NCBI RefSeq assembly: GCF_006757745.1
Contig: NZ_AP019740.1
Span: 1,488,001-1,552,000 of the forward strand
Reading direction: 5' to 3'
Source: Acinetobacter radioresistens DSM 6976 = NBRC 102413 = CIP 103788
GTDB taxonomy: Bacteria; Pseudomonadota; Gammaproteobacteria; Pseudomonadales; Moraxellaceae
Length of the DNA stretch: 64,000 nucleotides
Below are positions 33,913 to 45,766 of this stretch, piece by piece (position 1 is the stretch's first letter; every line of letters starts with the position of its first letter). The position numbers and the translations under genes are program-made. The notes beneath the pieces were generated by a model. It ran no database searches, was not told the origin of the DNA, and worked only from the letters and a program-made list of their open reading frames with translations.

Positions 33913-34951
33913 GGCTTTGTTGCACAAAGCTATTCTTGAAGGCTTCTTCAGTAATATAATTTCCAGATGAAGAAGCCTACACCTAAAATCTATCGTACAA
34001 CCAATTGGTCCTCGTATAACCAAGCTTTAATCAAGCGAGGAAATATTTCAATCTGGTTTGATCCTAAGACGCAATGGTATGCACAACCACAAGGCAAGCA
34101 AGGACGAAATCAAACTTATTCCGATACAGCGATTCAATGCTGTTTAATGATCAAATCTCTATTCCGTCTTTCTTTACGTATGGTTACTGGCTTTGTTCAA
34201 AGCCTGATTAAACTCTGTGGCTTGAATTGGACAGCACCAGATTACTCCACCCTTTGTAGACGACAAAAGCATATTGATATTGCGATAAGCTATCAGAAAA
34301 GTCATGATGGGTTACACCTACTTGTCGACTCTACGGGTTTAAAGTTTTTAGGTGAAGGCGAATGGAAGCGTAAAAAACATCAGCCTGAATACCGTCGGCA
34401 ATGGCGTAAACTGCATATTGGTATAGATGCTGAAACACTGCAAATACGTGCCGTTCAGCTTACTACAAATAATGTCAGTGATTCACAAGTACTAGGTGAT
34501 TTACTGGATCAAATTCCACTAGATGAGCGAATAGATTCTGTCTATACCGATGGCGCGTACGACACGAAGTGCTGCAGAAAAGTGATTTCAGATCGTCAAG
34601 CACATGCAGTAATTCCACCCAGAAAGAATGCCAAGCCCTGGAAAGATTCTAAAATAAGTTCAATAGAACGAAATGAGTTACTTCAAACGGTTAAACATTT
34701 AGGTAGAACCCTATGGAAAAAATGGTCGGGTTATCACCGTCGTAGTTTGGTGGAAACCAAGATGCATTGCATCAAATTATTAGGTGATAGGCTGACGGCA
34801 AGACATTTTCAAAGTCAGGTCAATGAAATTCATGCGCGTGTGGCAGTTCTGAATAGATTTACGGAATTAGGTAGACCTCGCACCCAAGTTGTGTCTTAAA
34901 TTTGAATGGATTGGGGAGAACTCAGCTTTTGAATGTTTATGCAACAAAGCC
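33913..34951 (+). mobile_element. IS5-family (IS903-group) insertion sequence, intact
   Basis: 1039 bp with terminal inverted repeats GGCTTTGTTGCACAAA (33913-33928) and its complement at 34936-34951 with one mismatch, flanked by a 9-bp duplication. One transposase gene fills it. Size and ends are like IS17/IS1008-type elements of Acinetobacter; I do not assign a name. Confidence 0.93.
33967..34899 (+). CDS. IS5-family DDE transposase
   Basis: 310 residues, single open frame. The DDE residues are visible: Asp in LLVDSTGLKF (about 121), Asp in VYTDGAYDT (about 195) and Glu in the signature Y-HR-R-SLV-E-TKMHCI-K, which fits the Y(2)R(3)E(6)K spacing of IS4/IS5 transposases. The element looks capable of movement: intact frame, intact ends and an exact target duplication, so insertion is recent relative to decay of its host gene. 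Confidence 0.95.
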   Translation: MKKPTPKIYRTTNWSSYNQALIKRGNISIWFDPKTQWYAQPQGKQGRNQTYSDTAIQCCLMIKSLFRLSLRMVTGFVQSLIKLCGLNWTAPDYSTLCRRQKHIDIAISYQKSHDGLHLLVDSTGLKFLGEGEWKRKKHQPEYRRQWRKLHIGIDAETLQIRAVQLTTNNVSDSQVLGDLLDQIPLDERIDSVYTDGAYDTKCCRKVISDRQAHAVIPPRKNAKPWKDSKISSIERNELLQTVKHLGRTLWKKWSGYHRRSLVETKMHCIKLLGDRLTARHFQSQVNEIHARVAVLNRFTELGRPRTQVVS

Positions 34952-34960
34952 ATTCAACAT
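34952..34960. repeat. Target-site duplication, right copy
   Basis: ATTCAACAT, identical to 33904-33912. Confidence 0.92.
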
Positions 34961-35365
34961 TAAAACTTCATCCTCAATGGCATCGATCAAGGGTCTCCCT
35001 GTTATTTTAATCAAGATACTGTGTTCGTTCAAATGAAAGTCAAAACGCCAGTATTTGGTAGATTTAAAGTGAAAAATTTTCAAATTTGATTTCTAAAATA
35101 TTCAGAATCCGCTCAGTTTTTCTTGGTATTCAAGATATTTTTCAGTTACCTTAGGTAAAGACTTTGCACTTGATACCCTTTTTAATGGCTTCTTTTTAGT
35201 TAGAATTTTTTACTGGTCTATATTCATAACTCTCACCTATTAAAAAAACCCTTCGGAGGAAGTGATCTTCTAAATATAGTTTTTCTGATAGTTTCGAATT
35301 TTCTTTAAACTTGTCTACTTATTATCGGTGCAATAAAATTCAGTTAAACTTATGATTTTATTAAT

Positions 35366-35515
35366 ATGGAAGAGTTAGTAATATTTATTATTGTATTAGG
35401 TTTATCCTTCTACTTTAGAAACCATCCTTCCGATGGTATTGGTCACTATATTTTATATATTCTGATCGCAACTATACTCACAATTATTTATCGTGCTTTA
35501 AGATATGCAAGTTAA
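35366..35515 (+). CDS. Small membrane protein (49 aa), paralog of 36293
   Basis: ATG to TAA, 49 residues: hydrophobic segment MEELVIFIIVLGLSFYF, a polar turn RNHPSDGIGHY, and a second hydrophobic segment ILYILIATILTII. No good ribosome site. It shares the turn pattern N-x-P-[ST]-[DN]-G-I-x-x-Y between two hydrophobic segments with the ORF at 36293, which supports both being real genes or relics of a family. No family is recognised. Confidence 0.5.
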   Translation: MEELVIFIIVLGLSFYFRNHPSDGIGHYILYILIATILTIIYRALRYAS

Positions 35516-35585
35516 CTTGTTAGATTTTTTAATATTTTATTTATTAAAGAAGCCGCCTTATAGTAGTCCTTCGTTAAAAAACCAA

Positions 35586-36098
35586 TCACTCGAAATATTT
35601 TTCAACTCGCACTCTTACTGCTGGATCCACATCAGCGTCCAGATAAAAACACTGCCTATATTTTTCAATAAGGTAATGAATAACTTTTTGCTTATCCGGT
35701 ACTCTATGTTTTAACATTATTTGTGCAGCAATAGTAATCAGATTATTCGACTGCCTCATTAGCGTTAATAATATTTCACCTTTAAAGCCCATTATATCCC
35801 GGGTAAAGGATTGTTTTCCTGTATGAACAAAAGAGTTAAGCTGCTTAAGATGATACTTTTTAAAATTACTAATCTGATAATTAGATGCAATAAATAATAA
35901 CCAATAAGCTCTCACTACCGCTTCATACTGCGCCCTTAAAAGCGCCCTCGCCTAGATAGGCTACCCCATCGACAAAAGGCGATTCACACCGACTCCATGC
36001 TCGAAAGAGATATAAATACACTGCTCAACAAGTTCTAAGCGCGGCCCACAATTCAATACATCGCTTTTTATAATTTCATGTTGCAGCTCAGCGATCAT
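35586..36098 (-). pseudogene. Dead gene with two in-frame amber codons (DUF5677/DUF6988-like)
   Basis: From ATG 36098 the frame reads MIAELQHEIIKSDVLNCG…QCIYISFEHGVGVNRLLSMG, then TAG, Pro, Ile, TAG, then ARALLRAQYEAVVRAYWLLFIASNYQ and on to TAA at 35586 in the same frame, 170 codons in all. The central block (S.EH......L..G....ARALLRAQYEAVVRAYWLL) is like that of DUF5677/DUF6988-type helical proteins where LxRxxFEAxxRxxWL is typical. Each stop needs one base change from a sense codon. Family is tentative. Confidence 0.6.
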
Positions 36099-36292
36099 TT
36101 CTAGAGAAGTTCAAAAAGTTCTTCAGATTTCATTTATCAATAGATAGTTTTTTAAAGATTAGTAATAATAATGATATAGCAGAAAAAAATTATCAGTGCA
36201 CTATATTTACTCATTTCCCCCCCCTAAAGGAGGCTTTTAGCTATTCTTACAATTACAGGCCGTGTTATATTTTCTAAAAAATAGAGTTTAAA

Positions 36293-36469
36293 ATGCCTAG
36301 TTTAATTTCAATTATTTTTATAATTATTGCATATATTATTTATCGTTATTGCCTCAATAATCCAACCAATGGAATTGTTGAGTACTGTGCATATCTTTTT
36401 CTAATTATACTTTTCGCAATTAGTACACGTTCGACTGATTTTCTTTTTAAGGTATTACACTCCCATTGA
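36293..36469 (+). CDS. Small membrane protein (58 aa), paralog of 35366
   Basis: 58 residues: hydrophobic MPSLISIIFIIIAYIIYRY, turn CLNNPTNGIVEY, hydrophobic CAYLFLIILFAIS, then a short polar tail. The turn matches that of the 35366 ORF. AGAG before the ATG is a poor ribosome site. No known family. Confidence 0.5.
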   Translation: MPSLISIIFIIIAYIIYRYCLNNPTNGIVEYCAYLFLIILFAISTRSTDFLFKVLHSH

Positions 36470-36560
36470 TTCAAAAAGTACTAAGCACTCTCACATTTTA
36501 TAAAAAAACCGCACTAACTTTAGTCAATGCGGATTTTGATTCTTACCAACTTAAATAGCG

Positions 36561-36746
36561 CTATTCAACTTTTTTCCAGAAAGTGACATATAGCTTGAAC
36601 TCAGATTTTATTAATAATGCACTAATGAAAAATGCAGCCCCAACAATTAGAAACATTACATCAATATTCAATAACCCCACCAATTCAAGGATAATTCCAA
36701 AAATGCACAGTGCATAAAAAATAACTACGCCTAATTTTTCTTTCAT
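36561..36746 (-). CDS. Small two-segment membrane protein
   Basis: 61 residues from ATG 36746 (GGTGA upstream); a further ATG at 36779 lacks a site. Two hydrophobic segments (GVVIFYALCIFGIILELVG and VMFLIVGAAFFISALLI) with a basic C-terminal tail (FKLYVTFWKKVE). A weak terminator with CCGCA/TGCGG arms lies at about 36511-36535. No family recognised. Confidence 0.5.
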   Translation of the reverse strand: MKEKLGVVIFYALCIFGIILELVGLLNIDVMFLIVGAAFFISALLIKSEFKLYVTFWKKVE

Positions 36747-36832
36747 TTGCTTCACCAGGAGAAAATTTGCTTTCTGCAAATTTGAAGTAGCATATTTACA
36801 TCAAAAACCCTACAAATGGAATAGACCAATAA

Positions 36833-37110
36833 GTCTATCCGATATGTAAAGCGACTGTCCCTTATAGCCCTAAAAAGCTTATCGGACTTATAGAAGTAGA
36901 AGCTGCGGCTGGTCTGGAGGCCAAAGAAGCTGTTATGGCCAAAAATGAACTGATTGCTCATATAAACGTATGTATCTTAAAAATCAGGATGATGCAGCAC
37001 GTAAGCAGCTATTTGAGGATAGCAAGGGGATTGAACTAATATCAACTCCGCCCCCTGGCTGTCTTTGGCTGCAAGATGGATCACATCTTTACCAATGTGG
37101 GTCTGTTTGA
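36833..37110 (+). pseudogene. Phage-like gene remnant with one frameshift and no start
   Basis: Open from the codon after TAA at 36830 without a start codon: KATVPYSPKKLIGLIEVEAAAG…AVMAKNELIAHI, then one missing base near 36970 shifts to RMYLKNQDDAARKQLFEDS…STPPPGCLWLQDG and stops at 37110. The joined reading looks like one protein of about 92 residues. No family recognised; the context and compact spacing suggest a prophage remnant. Confidence 0.45.
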
Positions 37111-37152
37111 AATTGAAGCATTGCTGACTAATACAAAATTTAAGGAGACCAT

Positions 37153-37176
37153 ATGGAGAAATCAAGTCTAAAATAA
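37153..37176 (+). other. Seven-codon mini-ORF with its own ribosome site
   Basis: TAAGGAG, then ATG with the codons for MEKSSLK and TAA. The stop codon overlaps the strong AAGGAGG site of the next gene, so its translation could be coupled to or regulate that gene. It may equally be the start of a deleted gene. Confidence 0.35.
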
Positions 37177-37189
37177 AGGAGGCCTCATG

Positions 37190-37456
37190 ATGCGAACTGA
37201 ATCTAAAAATAGTTGGCTTCAAGCCATCTTTAATGAGATGCAAGAATTTAAAAAAGAAATCAAGCATCAAAGTGAAAGACGTATTGGTCGTGCAGAGTTC
37301 TCCAAATTATTAAATCTAGGGTCCGAAATACTAAATACACGAATTAGAGCAAGAAGATATAAAAAACCTTATAAAGATGGAAGGAAAAGGTTCTGGTTCT
37401 ACTCTTATGTTCAGTTTGTGATTCTTGATGTAGAATCAAATCATAAAGTCGCTTAA
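37190..37456 (+). CDS. Small basic, probably DNA-binding phage-type protein
   Basis: 88 residues from the second of two adjacent ATG codons; AAGGAGG is seven bases away. Charged helix (EMQEFKKEIKHQSERR), then RAEFSKLLNLGSEILNTRIRARRYKKPYKDG, which looks like a winged or excisionase-like helix pair, and RKRFWFYSYVQFVI. It resembles small regulatory proteins of Acinetobacter prophages, but no named family is certain. A terminator overlaps its stop codon. Confidence 0.6.
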   Translation: MRTESKNSWLQAIFNEMQEFKKEIKHQSERRIGRAEFSKLLNLGSEILNTRIRARRYKKPYKDGRKRFWFYSYVQFVILDVESNHKVA

Positions 37457-37465
37457 TGCGGCTTT
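37445..37465 (+). terminator. Terminator overlapping the end of the phage-type gene
   Basis: AAAGTCGC and GCGGCTTT arms with a G-T pair, 5-base loop, then TATCTTTTTT. The stop codon is in the loop. Confidence 0.65.
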
Positions 37466-37552
37466 TATCTTTTTTATATGATCTGCATAAGTGAGTAACA
37501 ATGTGAGTTAGACTTCAATATATCTTCAAATTAATAAGCTGAAATAAAGTGA

Positions 37553-38020
37553 TTATTCATCAATAATATCAGCAAATTTAGCACCCAAAACCTGCGCTAG
37601 GTCATTAGGTTTAATCCCTATATCCAGCCCTCTTTTCCCACCACTTACATACATACATTCAAGTTCTGTAGCACTAATAGAGATAACTGTTTTTAATCTT
37701 TTTTTCTGACCAACGGGACTAATCCCACCTACTAAATAACCAGTTAGGCGTTCGGCATCTTTAGGGTCTGCCATATGTAGTTTTTTAGCTCCTACTACTG
37801 TAGCTATTTTCTTTAAGCTTAATTGATGGGCTACTGGTAAAACTGCGACATAATAATTTTTATCATCGGTGACTAATAATGTTTTAAATACTTCTTTAAC
37901 TTTCAAGCCCAGTTTTTGTGCTGCTTCTAATCCAAAATTTTTAGTATGAGGATCATGCTCATATTCATGAATACTAAAATCAATTTTATTTACTTTTAAT
38001 AGTCTACATGCAGGCGTCAT
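37553..38020 (-). CDS. ybaK: Cys-tRNA(Pro)/Cys-tRNA(Cys) deacylase, YbaK/EbsC family
   Basis: 155 residues, the full single YbaK domain. Trans-editing enzyme that clears mischarged Cys-tRNA(Pro). Visible: [24 protein letters not shown], the catalytic lysine region [57 protein letters not shown] and [16 protein letters not shown]. All are family blocks. It marks the return to core chromosome after the accessory stretch. Confidence 0.92.
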   Translation of the reverse strand: MTPACRLLKVNKIDFSIHEYEHDPHTKNFGLEAAQKLGLKVKEVFKTLLVTDDKNYYVAVLPVAHQLSLKKIATVVGAKKLHMADPKDAERLTGYLVGGISPVGQKKRLKTVISISATELECMYVSGGKRGLDIGIKPNDLAQVLGAKFADIIDE

Positions 38021-38107
38021 TTTTTATTACCTTTAAATCAGTATATTTTATATTTTTATATTTAAAAATCCAGATTAGCTTAGGCTATTTTTAATATCTA
38101 ATAATAT

Positions 38108-38776
38108 ATGAAAAATGTAGTAAAAAGTATAGGGTGCTTGACTGCCCTTATACTGCATCTTAATATGTTTTTCTATAAGTTTTTCTATAGTCGGTTATAC
38201 ATTTTGATTTTGATCAATTCTTCAAATGCACAATCTTTTAATAAAAAAAAATTTCTTATAAAAAACTTAATTATAATTACGAGCATTGTAATTATTAGTG
38301 GCTGTTCCTCCTTGGGAGGAGGCTCAGTTGCTAAACGTTCAGCCAAGTTAGCTATGGGCATACAAAAAGCTTATACGGTTGAAGCTGAAACAGCCAATCG
38401 GTTATCGCCTATTATTGTAGAAAGTGCAGATAAGTATGCAATCGATCCTTTACTTTTAGCAGCTATGATCCGTCAAGAGTCAAGCTATCGTAATTATACA
38501 ATCTCACCAGCTGGTGCAATTGGTTTGACACAGGTTATTCCAAGATACTGGCAACAAAGTTGCCCTGGTGATCTTTTTGAAGAATATAATAATATCAATT
38601 GCGGTAGCTATGTTCTAGCAAACTACAATCAGGCAGCGGGAAGCTGGAAAAAGGCACTTGCTTATTATAACGTAGGCCCAACAGGTTATAACTCCAGTTG
38701 GAAAATGCGCCGTCAAGGAAAAAAGTATGCGAAACAAGTAAAGCAACATCAGAAAAATCTGAAGCAGGCTTTATAA
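38108..38776 (+). CDS. Lytic transglycosylase lipoprotein (SLT domain); start uncertain
   Basis: The SLT-type domain covers the last 140 residues: IDPLLLAAMIRQESSYRNYTIS has the catalytic Glu in RQES, followed by AGAIGLTQVIP and ALAYYNVGP. It cleaves peptidoglycan glycan strands. A lipobox IISGC follows a hydrophobic stretch that begins only about 23 residues earlier (KKKFLIKNL), so the first 45 or so residues of this frame are probably not coding. An ATG at 38226 (MHNLLI) lies in another frame and joins the lipoprotein frame if the A9 run at 38243-38251 gains one A. The real start may therefore be hidden by a homopolymer shift, or may be a TTG. Confidence 0.8.
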   Translation: MKNVVKSIGCLTALILHLNMFFYKFFYSRLYILILINSSNAQSFNKKKFLIKNLIIITSIVIISGCSSLGGGSVAKRSAKLAMGIQKAYTVEAETANRLSPIIVESADKYAIDPLLLAAMIRQESSYRNYTISPAGAIGLTQVIPRYWQQSCPGDLFEEYNNINCGSYVLANYNQAAGSWKKALAYYNVGPTGYNSSWKMRRQGKKYAKQVKQHQKNLKQAL

Positions 38777-39100
38777 GAGAAGCTTAATCTATATTTAAGT
38801 AATCACTTAAACAGTTTTGATAATAATTATATATTTGAAAAGTATAGATGCTTTTTAGGGGATTAAGAAAATTGATAAAGCGAATATTAGCTGCATACTC
38901 TTATTTATATAAATTATGTTATTCTGAATAATCGTGTTATTGCTTATCTATAGAAAAAATATCAACTTCGATAATACAAAAATTTAAATTCTTTTTAAGC
39001 CTTATTAAGGCTCTTGCATTTCATCATATATACAAATCAACATCTAGCAGCATCGCGATGGCTAACTTCCCCTCTATTCCAGAATCAAAGCATAAAAAAA
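38777..39100. other. Gap between transglycosylase gene and rRNA operon end
   Basis: About 320 bp of AT-rich sequence with no gene or motif that I can support. Confidence 0.5.
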
Positions 39101-39120
39101 GCCCCCTCATGTGAGGGGGC
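39101..39120 (-). terminator. Terminator of the rRNA operon
   Basis: Perfect 9-bp stem GCCCCCTCA and TGAGGGGGC, 2-base loop; seven T follow on the minus strand. 15 bp past the 5S gene. Confidence 0.9.
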
Positions 39121-39134
39121 TTTTTGGAATAATG

Positions 39135-39249
39135 AGCTGGCGATGACTTACTCTCACATGGGTAACCCCACACTACCATCAGCGCTAAGAGGTTTCACTT
39201 CTGAGTTCGGGAAGGGATCAGGTGGTTCACTCTTGCTATGGTCGCCAGC
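39135..39249 (-). rRNA. rrf: 5S ribosomal RNA
   Basis: About 115 nt. The minus strand starts GCTGGCGACCATAGC and ends in the complementary GTCATCGCCAGCTC, closing helix I. The middle GAACCACCTGATCCC and CCGAACTCAGAAGTGAAAC are universal 5S blocks. Confidence 0.96.
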
Positions 39250-39439
39250 ACAACTGTTGATGGACTTGTTCGGGTCTGATTTAACTGCGGTGCAGTATAT
39301 GCCGTACTTTAGTCCAAATGAGTTATTAACAGCGGGCAGATCCGGGTCTGAATTGTATGTTCCAGCATTAGGCTGAATCAAGGGATATTGCATATTTATG
39401 AATCGATTGATGCTTTGTATACAACTGTTTGGGTGTTGT

Positions 39440-42329
<2,890 letters not shown>

Positions 42330-42692
42330 ATACAACCCCAAACAGTCGACGTTACCTACAAGGAGCAACTTCAACATTACAGTTTAGAGCACTGTGCATT
42401 TAAGCACTGTACAGCTTCAATCTAAATTCATATACCAAAACGCTTGATTCAGTTAATTTGCTAGTTCTCAGTTCAATCTACGTTAGTCAACAGGTTGCCC
42501 TGTAACGTCTATTGAATGAGTTGAACAATTTATTTCAGACTCAAATTTGCCAATCTGTTAATGATTCACTGCATCCTCGTCGGATTGCAGTCAACTGTGA
42601 TAAATCACAGAAGTTAATAAACCAGGATTCTTGAACCTTCCATTTACTAAATTCTGTAATCTCTAGCTTCGAATCAAATCATGTTTGATTCG
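42330..42692 (-). other. Internal transcribed spacer, tRNA-Ala to 23S
   Basis: 363 bp of transcribed spacer. It holds the 5' half of the 23S processing stem and no gene. Confidence 0.8.
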
Positions 42693-42768
42693 TGGTGGAG
42701 ACTAGGAGAGTCGAACTCCTGACCTCCTGCGTGCAAAGCAGGCGCTCTACCAACTAAGCTAAGTCCCC
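42693..42768 (-). tRNA. tRNA-Ala (anticodon TGC)
   Basis: 76 nt with encoded CCA. Acceptor GGGGACT pairs with AGTCTCC; anticodon loop CTTTGCACG; T-loop GTTCGACTC. Standard place in the 16S-23S spacer. Confidence 0.97.
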
Positions 42769-42823
42769 AGCTTATCAATAAGTCAACATATCTGTTTTTC
42801 TGCATTACTGCTTTCGTCAGTAG

Positions 42824-42900
<77 letters not shown>

Positions 42901-42914
42901 TCAGATACATCGTC

Positions 42915-42943
42915 ATGAAGAACAACTTGTTGTGGATTCTTAC
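42915..42943 (-). other. 16S processing stem, 3' half (partner at 44632-44659)
   Basis: This segment is complementary to 44632-44659 in the leader with one bulged base and one mismatch over about 28 bp. Together they enclose 16S, the classical RNase III substrate. Confidence 0.8.
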
Positions 42944-42961
42944 CAATCGTCAATCTTTCGT

Positions 42962-44498
<1,537 letters not shown>

Positions 44499-44772
44499 AA
44501 ATCATTTGTACCTTATTTATAGACAAGGTACCAATTCTGGCTCATTAATCTTCTGACTAAAAATTTACTCAAATAAACTTCGAGAAATTTCTACCATTCA
44601 ATCAATGAAAATTATTTCGATCGATCAACCAGTAAAAATCCACACAAGTTGTTCTTCATACTCTCTTAATGATCTTTCTGCTCTTCGTCAGAGACAGAAT
44701 TAACGCAAATAAGAACCACTACCTTCACCCTTTAGTGAAGATCTTTGTCTTAATCGCGTCGGGATGCAGCGT

Positions 44773-44800
44773 ATTCTATACAGTTTTTAAAACCTTGCAA
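44773..44800 (-). promoter_or_regulatory. rRNA operon promoter (P1-like)
   Basis: On the minus strand TTGCAA, 16-bp spacer, TAGAAT, then a GC-rich discriminator CGCTGCATCCCGACG typical of stringently controlled rRNA promoters. A/T tracts upstream (to 44880) could be an UP element. The leader to 16S is about 265 nt. Confidence 0.7.
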
Positions 44801-44880
44801 CCCCTATTTCATCACCCTCTTAACGAGTGTCTATTTTTTAAACTAAAAAGTAATTTTAAACTTTTAAATCTAACTCACCT

Positions 44881-45574
44881 TAAATAGCTCTTAACCAGAT
44901 TTCTTTCAACTCAAAATAAAGTAGCAATCAATTTAGTGAGTAGTGACCATTTCCTTATTATTAAAAAACTATTTTCTTAATTTCTTACTTAATTATAGCT
45001 AATAGTCATTAGGAAATAGCTTTTTACAGCTGATTTTTGTCATAGTTTTACATTTCTCTCTCGCCAATATACATGAAAGTATGTAGCCGCCTTATGCTTT
45101 TATATAGGACCTTTTAATTGTTATGAGTATTTAATTTTTTATCTCCTTTATCGCCTGAGTTTTATTCTATGGATATACCAGTAGCTTTTGTATAAGTGTT
45201 GACTTACACATATCTAGTATATTGGTTATTTATTAGTTTTGACTTCCTTACTTACAGGATACTGTTAATCCAAACTAAATAATTAATAAATTTTATTTTT
45301 AATCCCAAGTTTTTTAATCTACTTTAATTTATAAATACAACTGTTTTAATCTGATTTAATTATTAATTAAACTAAATTAGTCGGAATTATAAAATTCTTA
45401 ATCTAACCATTTTAGTAAACTTTATTTTTATTAAATAAAAAATTATTTTTTTATTTTCAAATTATTGATTTATAATTATTTAATAATATATTTTTATTTT
45501 AACTGTTTTAAGTATTTATTTTTTGTTTTTATTTGGTTAATAATATAGACAGGTATTTAAATAGGCTTATTTCC
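44881..45574. other. AT-rich gap between rRNA promoter and cyd operon
   Basis: About 690 bp, extremely AT-rich after 45280. It must hold the cyd promoter, but I cannot fix -35/-10 boxes or an FNR/ArcA-like site with confidence. No gene seen. Confidence 0.5.
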
Positions 45575-45766
45575 ATGAGCTTAACTCCCAAAAATTTTAA
45601 CCAGCGTATAGTTAGAGAAATTACACTTATTTTAATAATCAAGATTGTAATTTTAATTACTATTAAGAATATCTGGTTCGATTCTCCAACAATTCCCAAG
45701 AACTTTGACACTCAAGTTGCCGAGCATATTGCCGGTACTCCCTCTCAATTTAAGGAGACACGTTGA
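45575..45766 (+). CDS. cydP: Cytochrome bd oxidase small subunit CydP-like
   Basis: 63 residues, one membrane segment ([20 protein letters not shown]) then a periplasmic or cytoplasmic tail. Its place directly before cydA (TGATG overlap) and its RIVREI..I..IK...L..IK.IWF.SP pattern are those of the CydP small subunit annotated in Acinetobacter and Pseudomonas bd operons. The start is the ATG at 45575; the in-frame TTG at 45533 is not needed. Confidence 0.8.
   Translation: MSLTPKNFNQRIVREITLILIIKIVILITIKNIWFDSPTIPKNFDTQVAEHIAGTPSQFKETR

Larger units (their letters stand above)
33883..35227 (-). pseudogene. Dead unidentified gene interrupted by the IS element
   Basis: Minus-strand reading starts at ATG 35227 behind AGGTGAGAG (MNIDQ) but meets TAA after five codons. 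The same frame goes on as KILTKKKPLKRVSSAKSLP…KYLEYQEKLSGF and then needs frame changes near 35110 and near 35065 to reach …KYWRFDFHLNEHSILIKI…LIDAIEDEVLMLN. There the IS element cuts in; the tail NYSPPDS and TAG lie on its other side at 33883. It is convergent with the PAAR gene, the position often held by an immunity gene, but no family is recognised. Confidence 0.6.

Noticed and set aside
36217..36224. C8 run in an AT-rich gap, possible phase-variation tract or terminator
   Set aside because: No gene reads through it and the neighbouring GGAGG does not pair well enough for a stable hairpin.
36977..37270. 97-codon minus-strand frame
   Set aside because: Antisense to the phage-type remnant and the gene at 37190, with no ribosome site.
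45529..45711. 60-codon frame antisense to cydP
   Set aside because: Hydrophobic shadow of the AT-rich cydP sequence.
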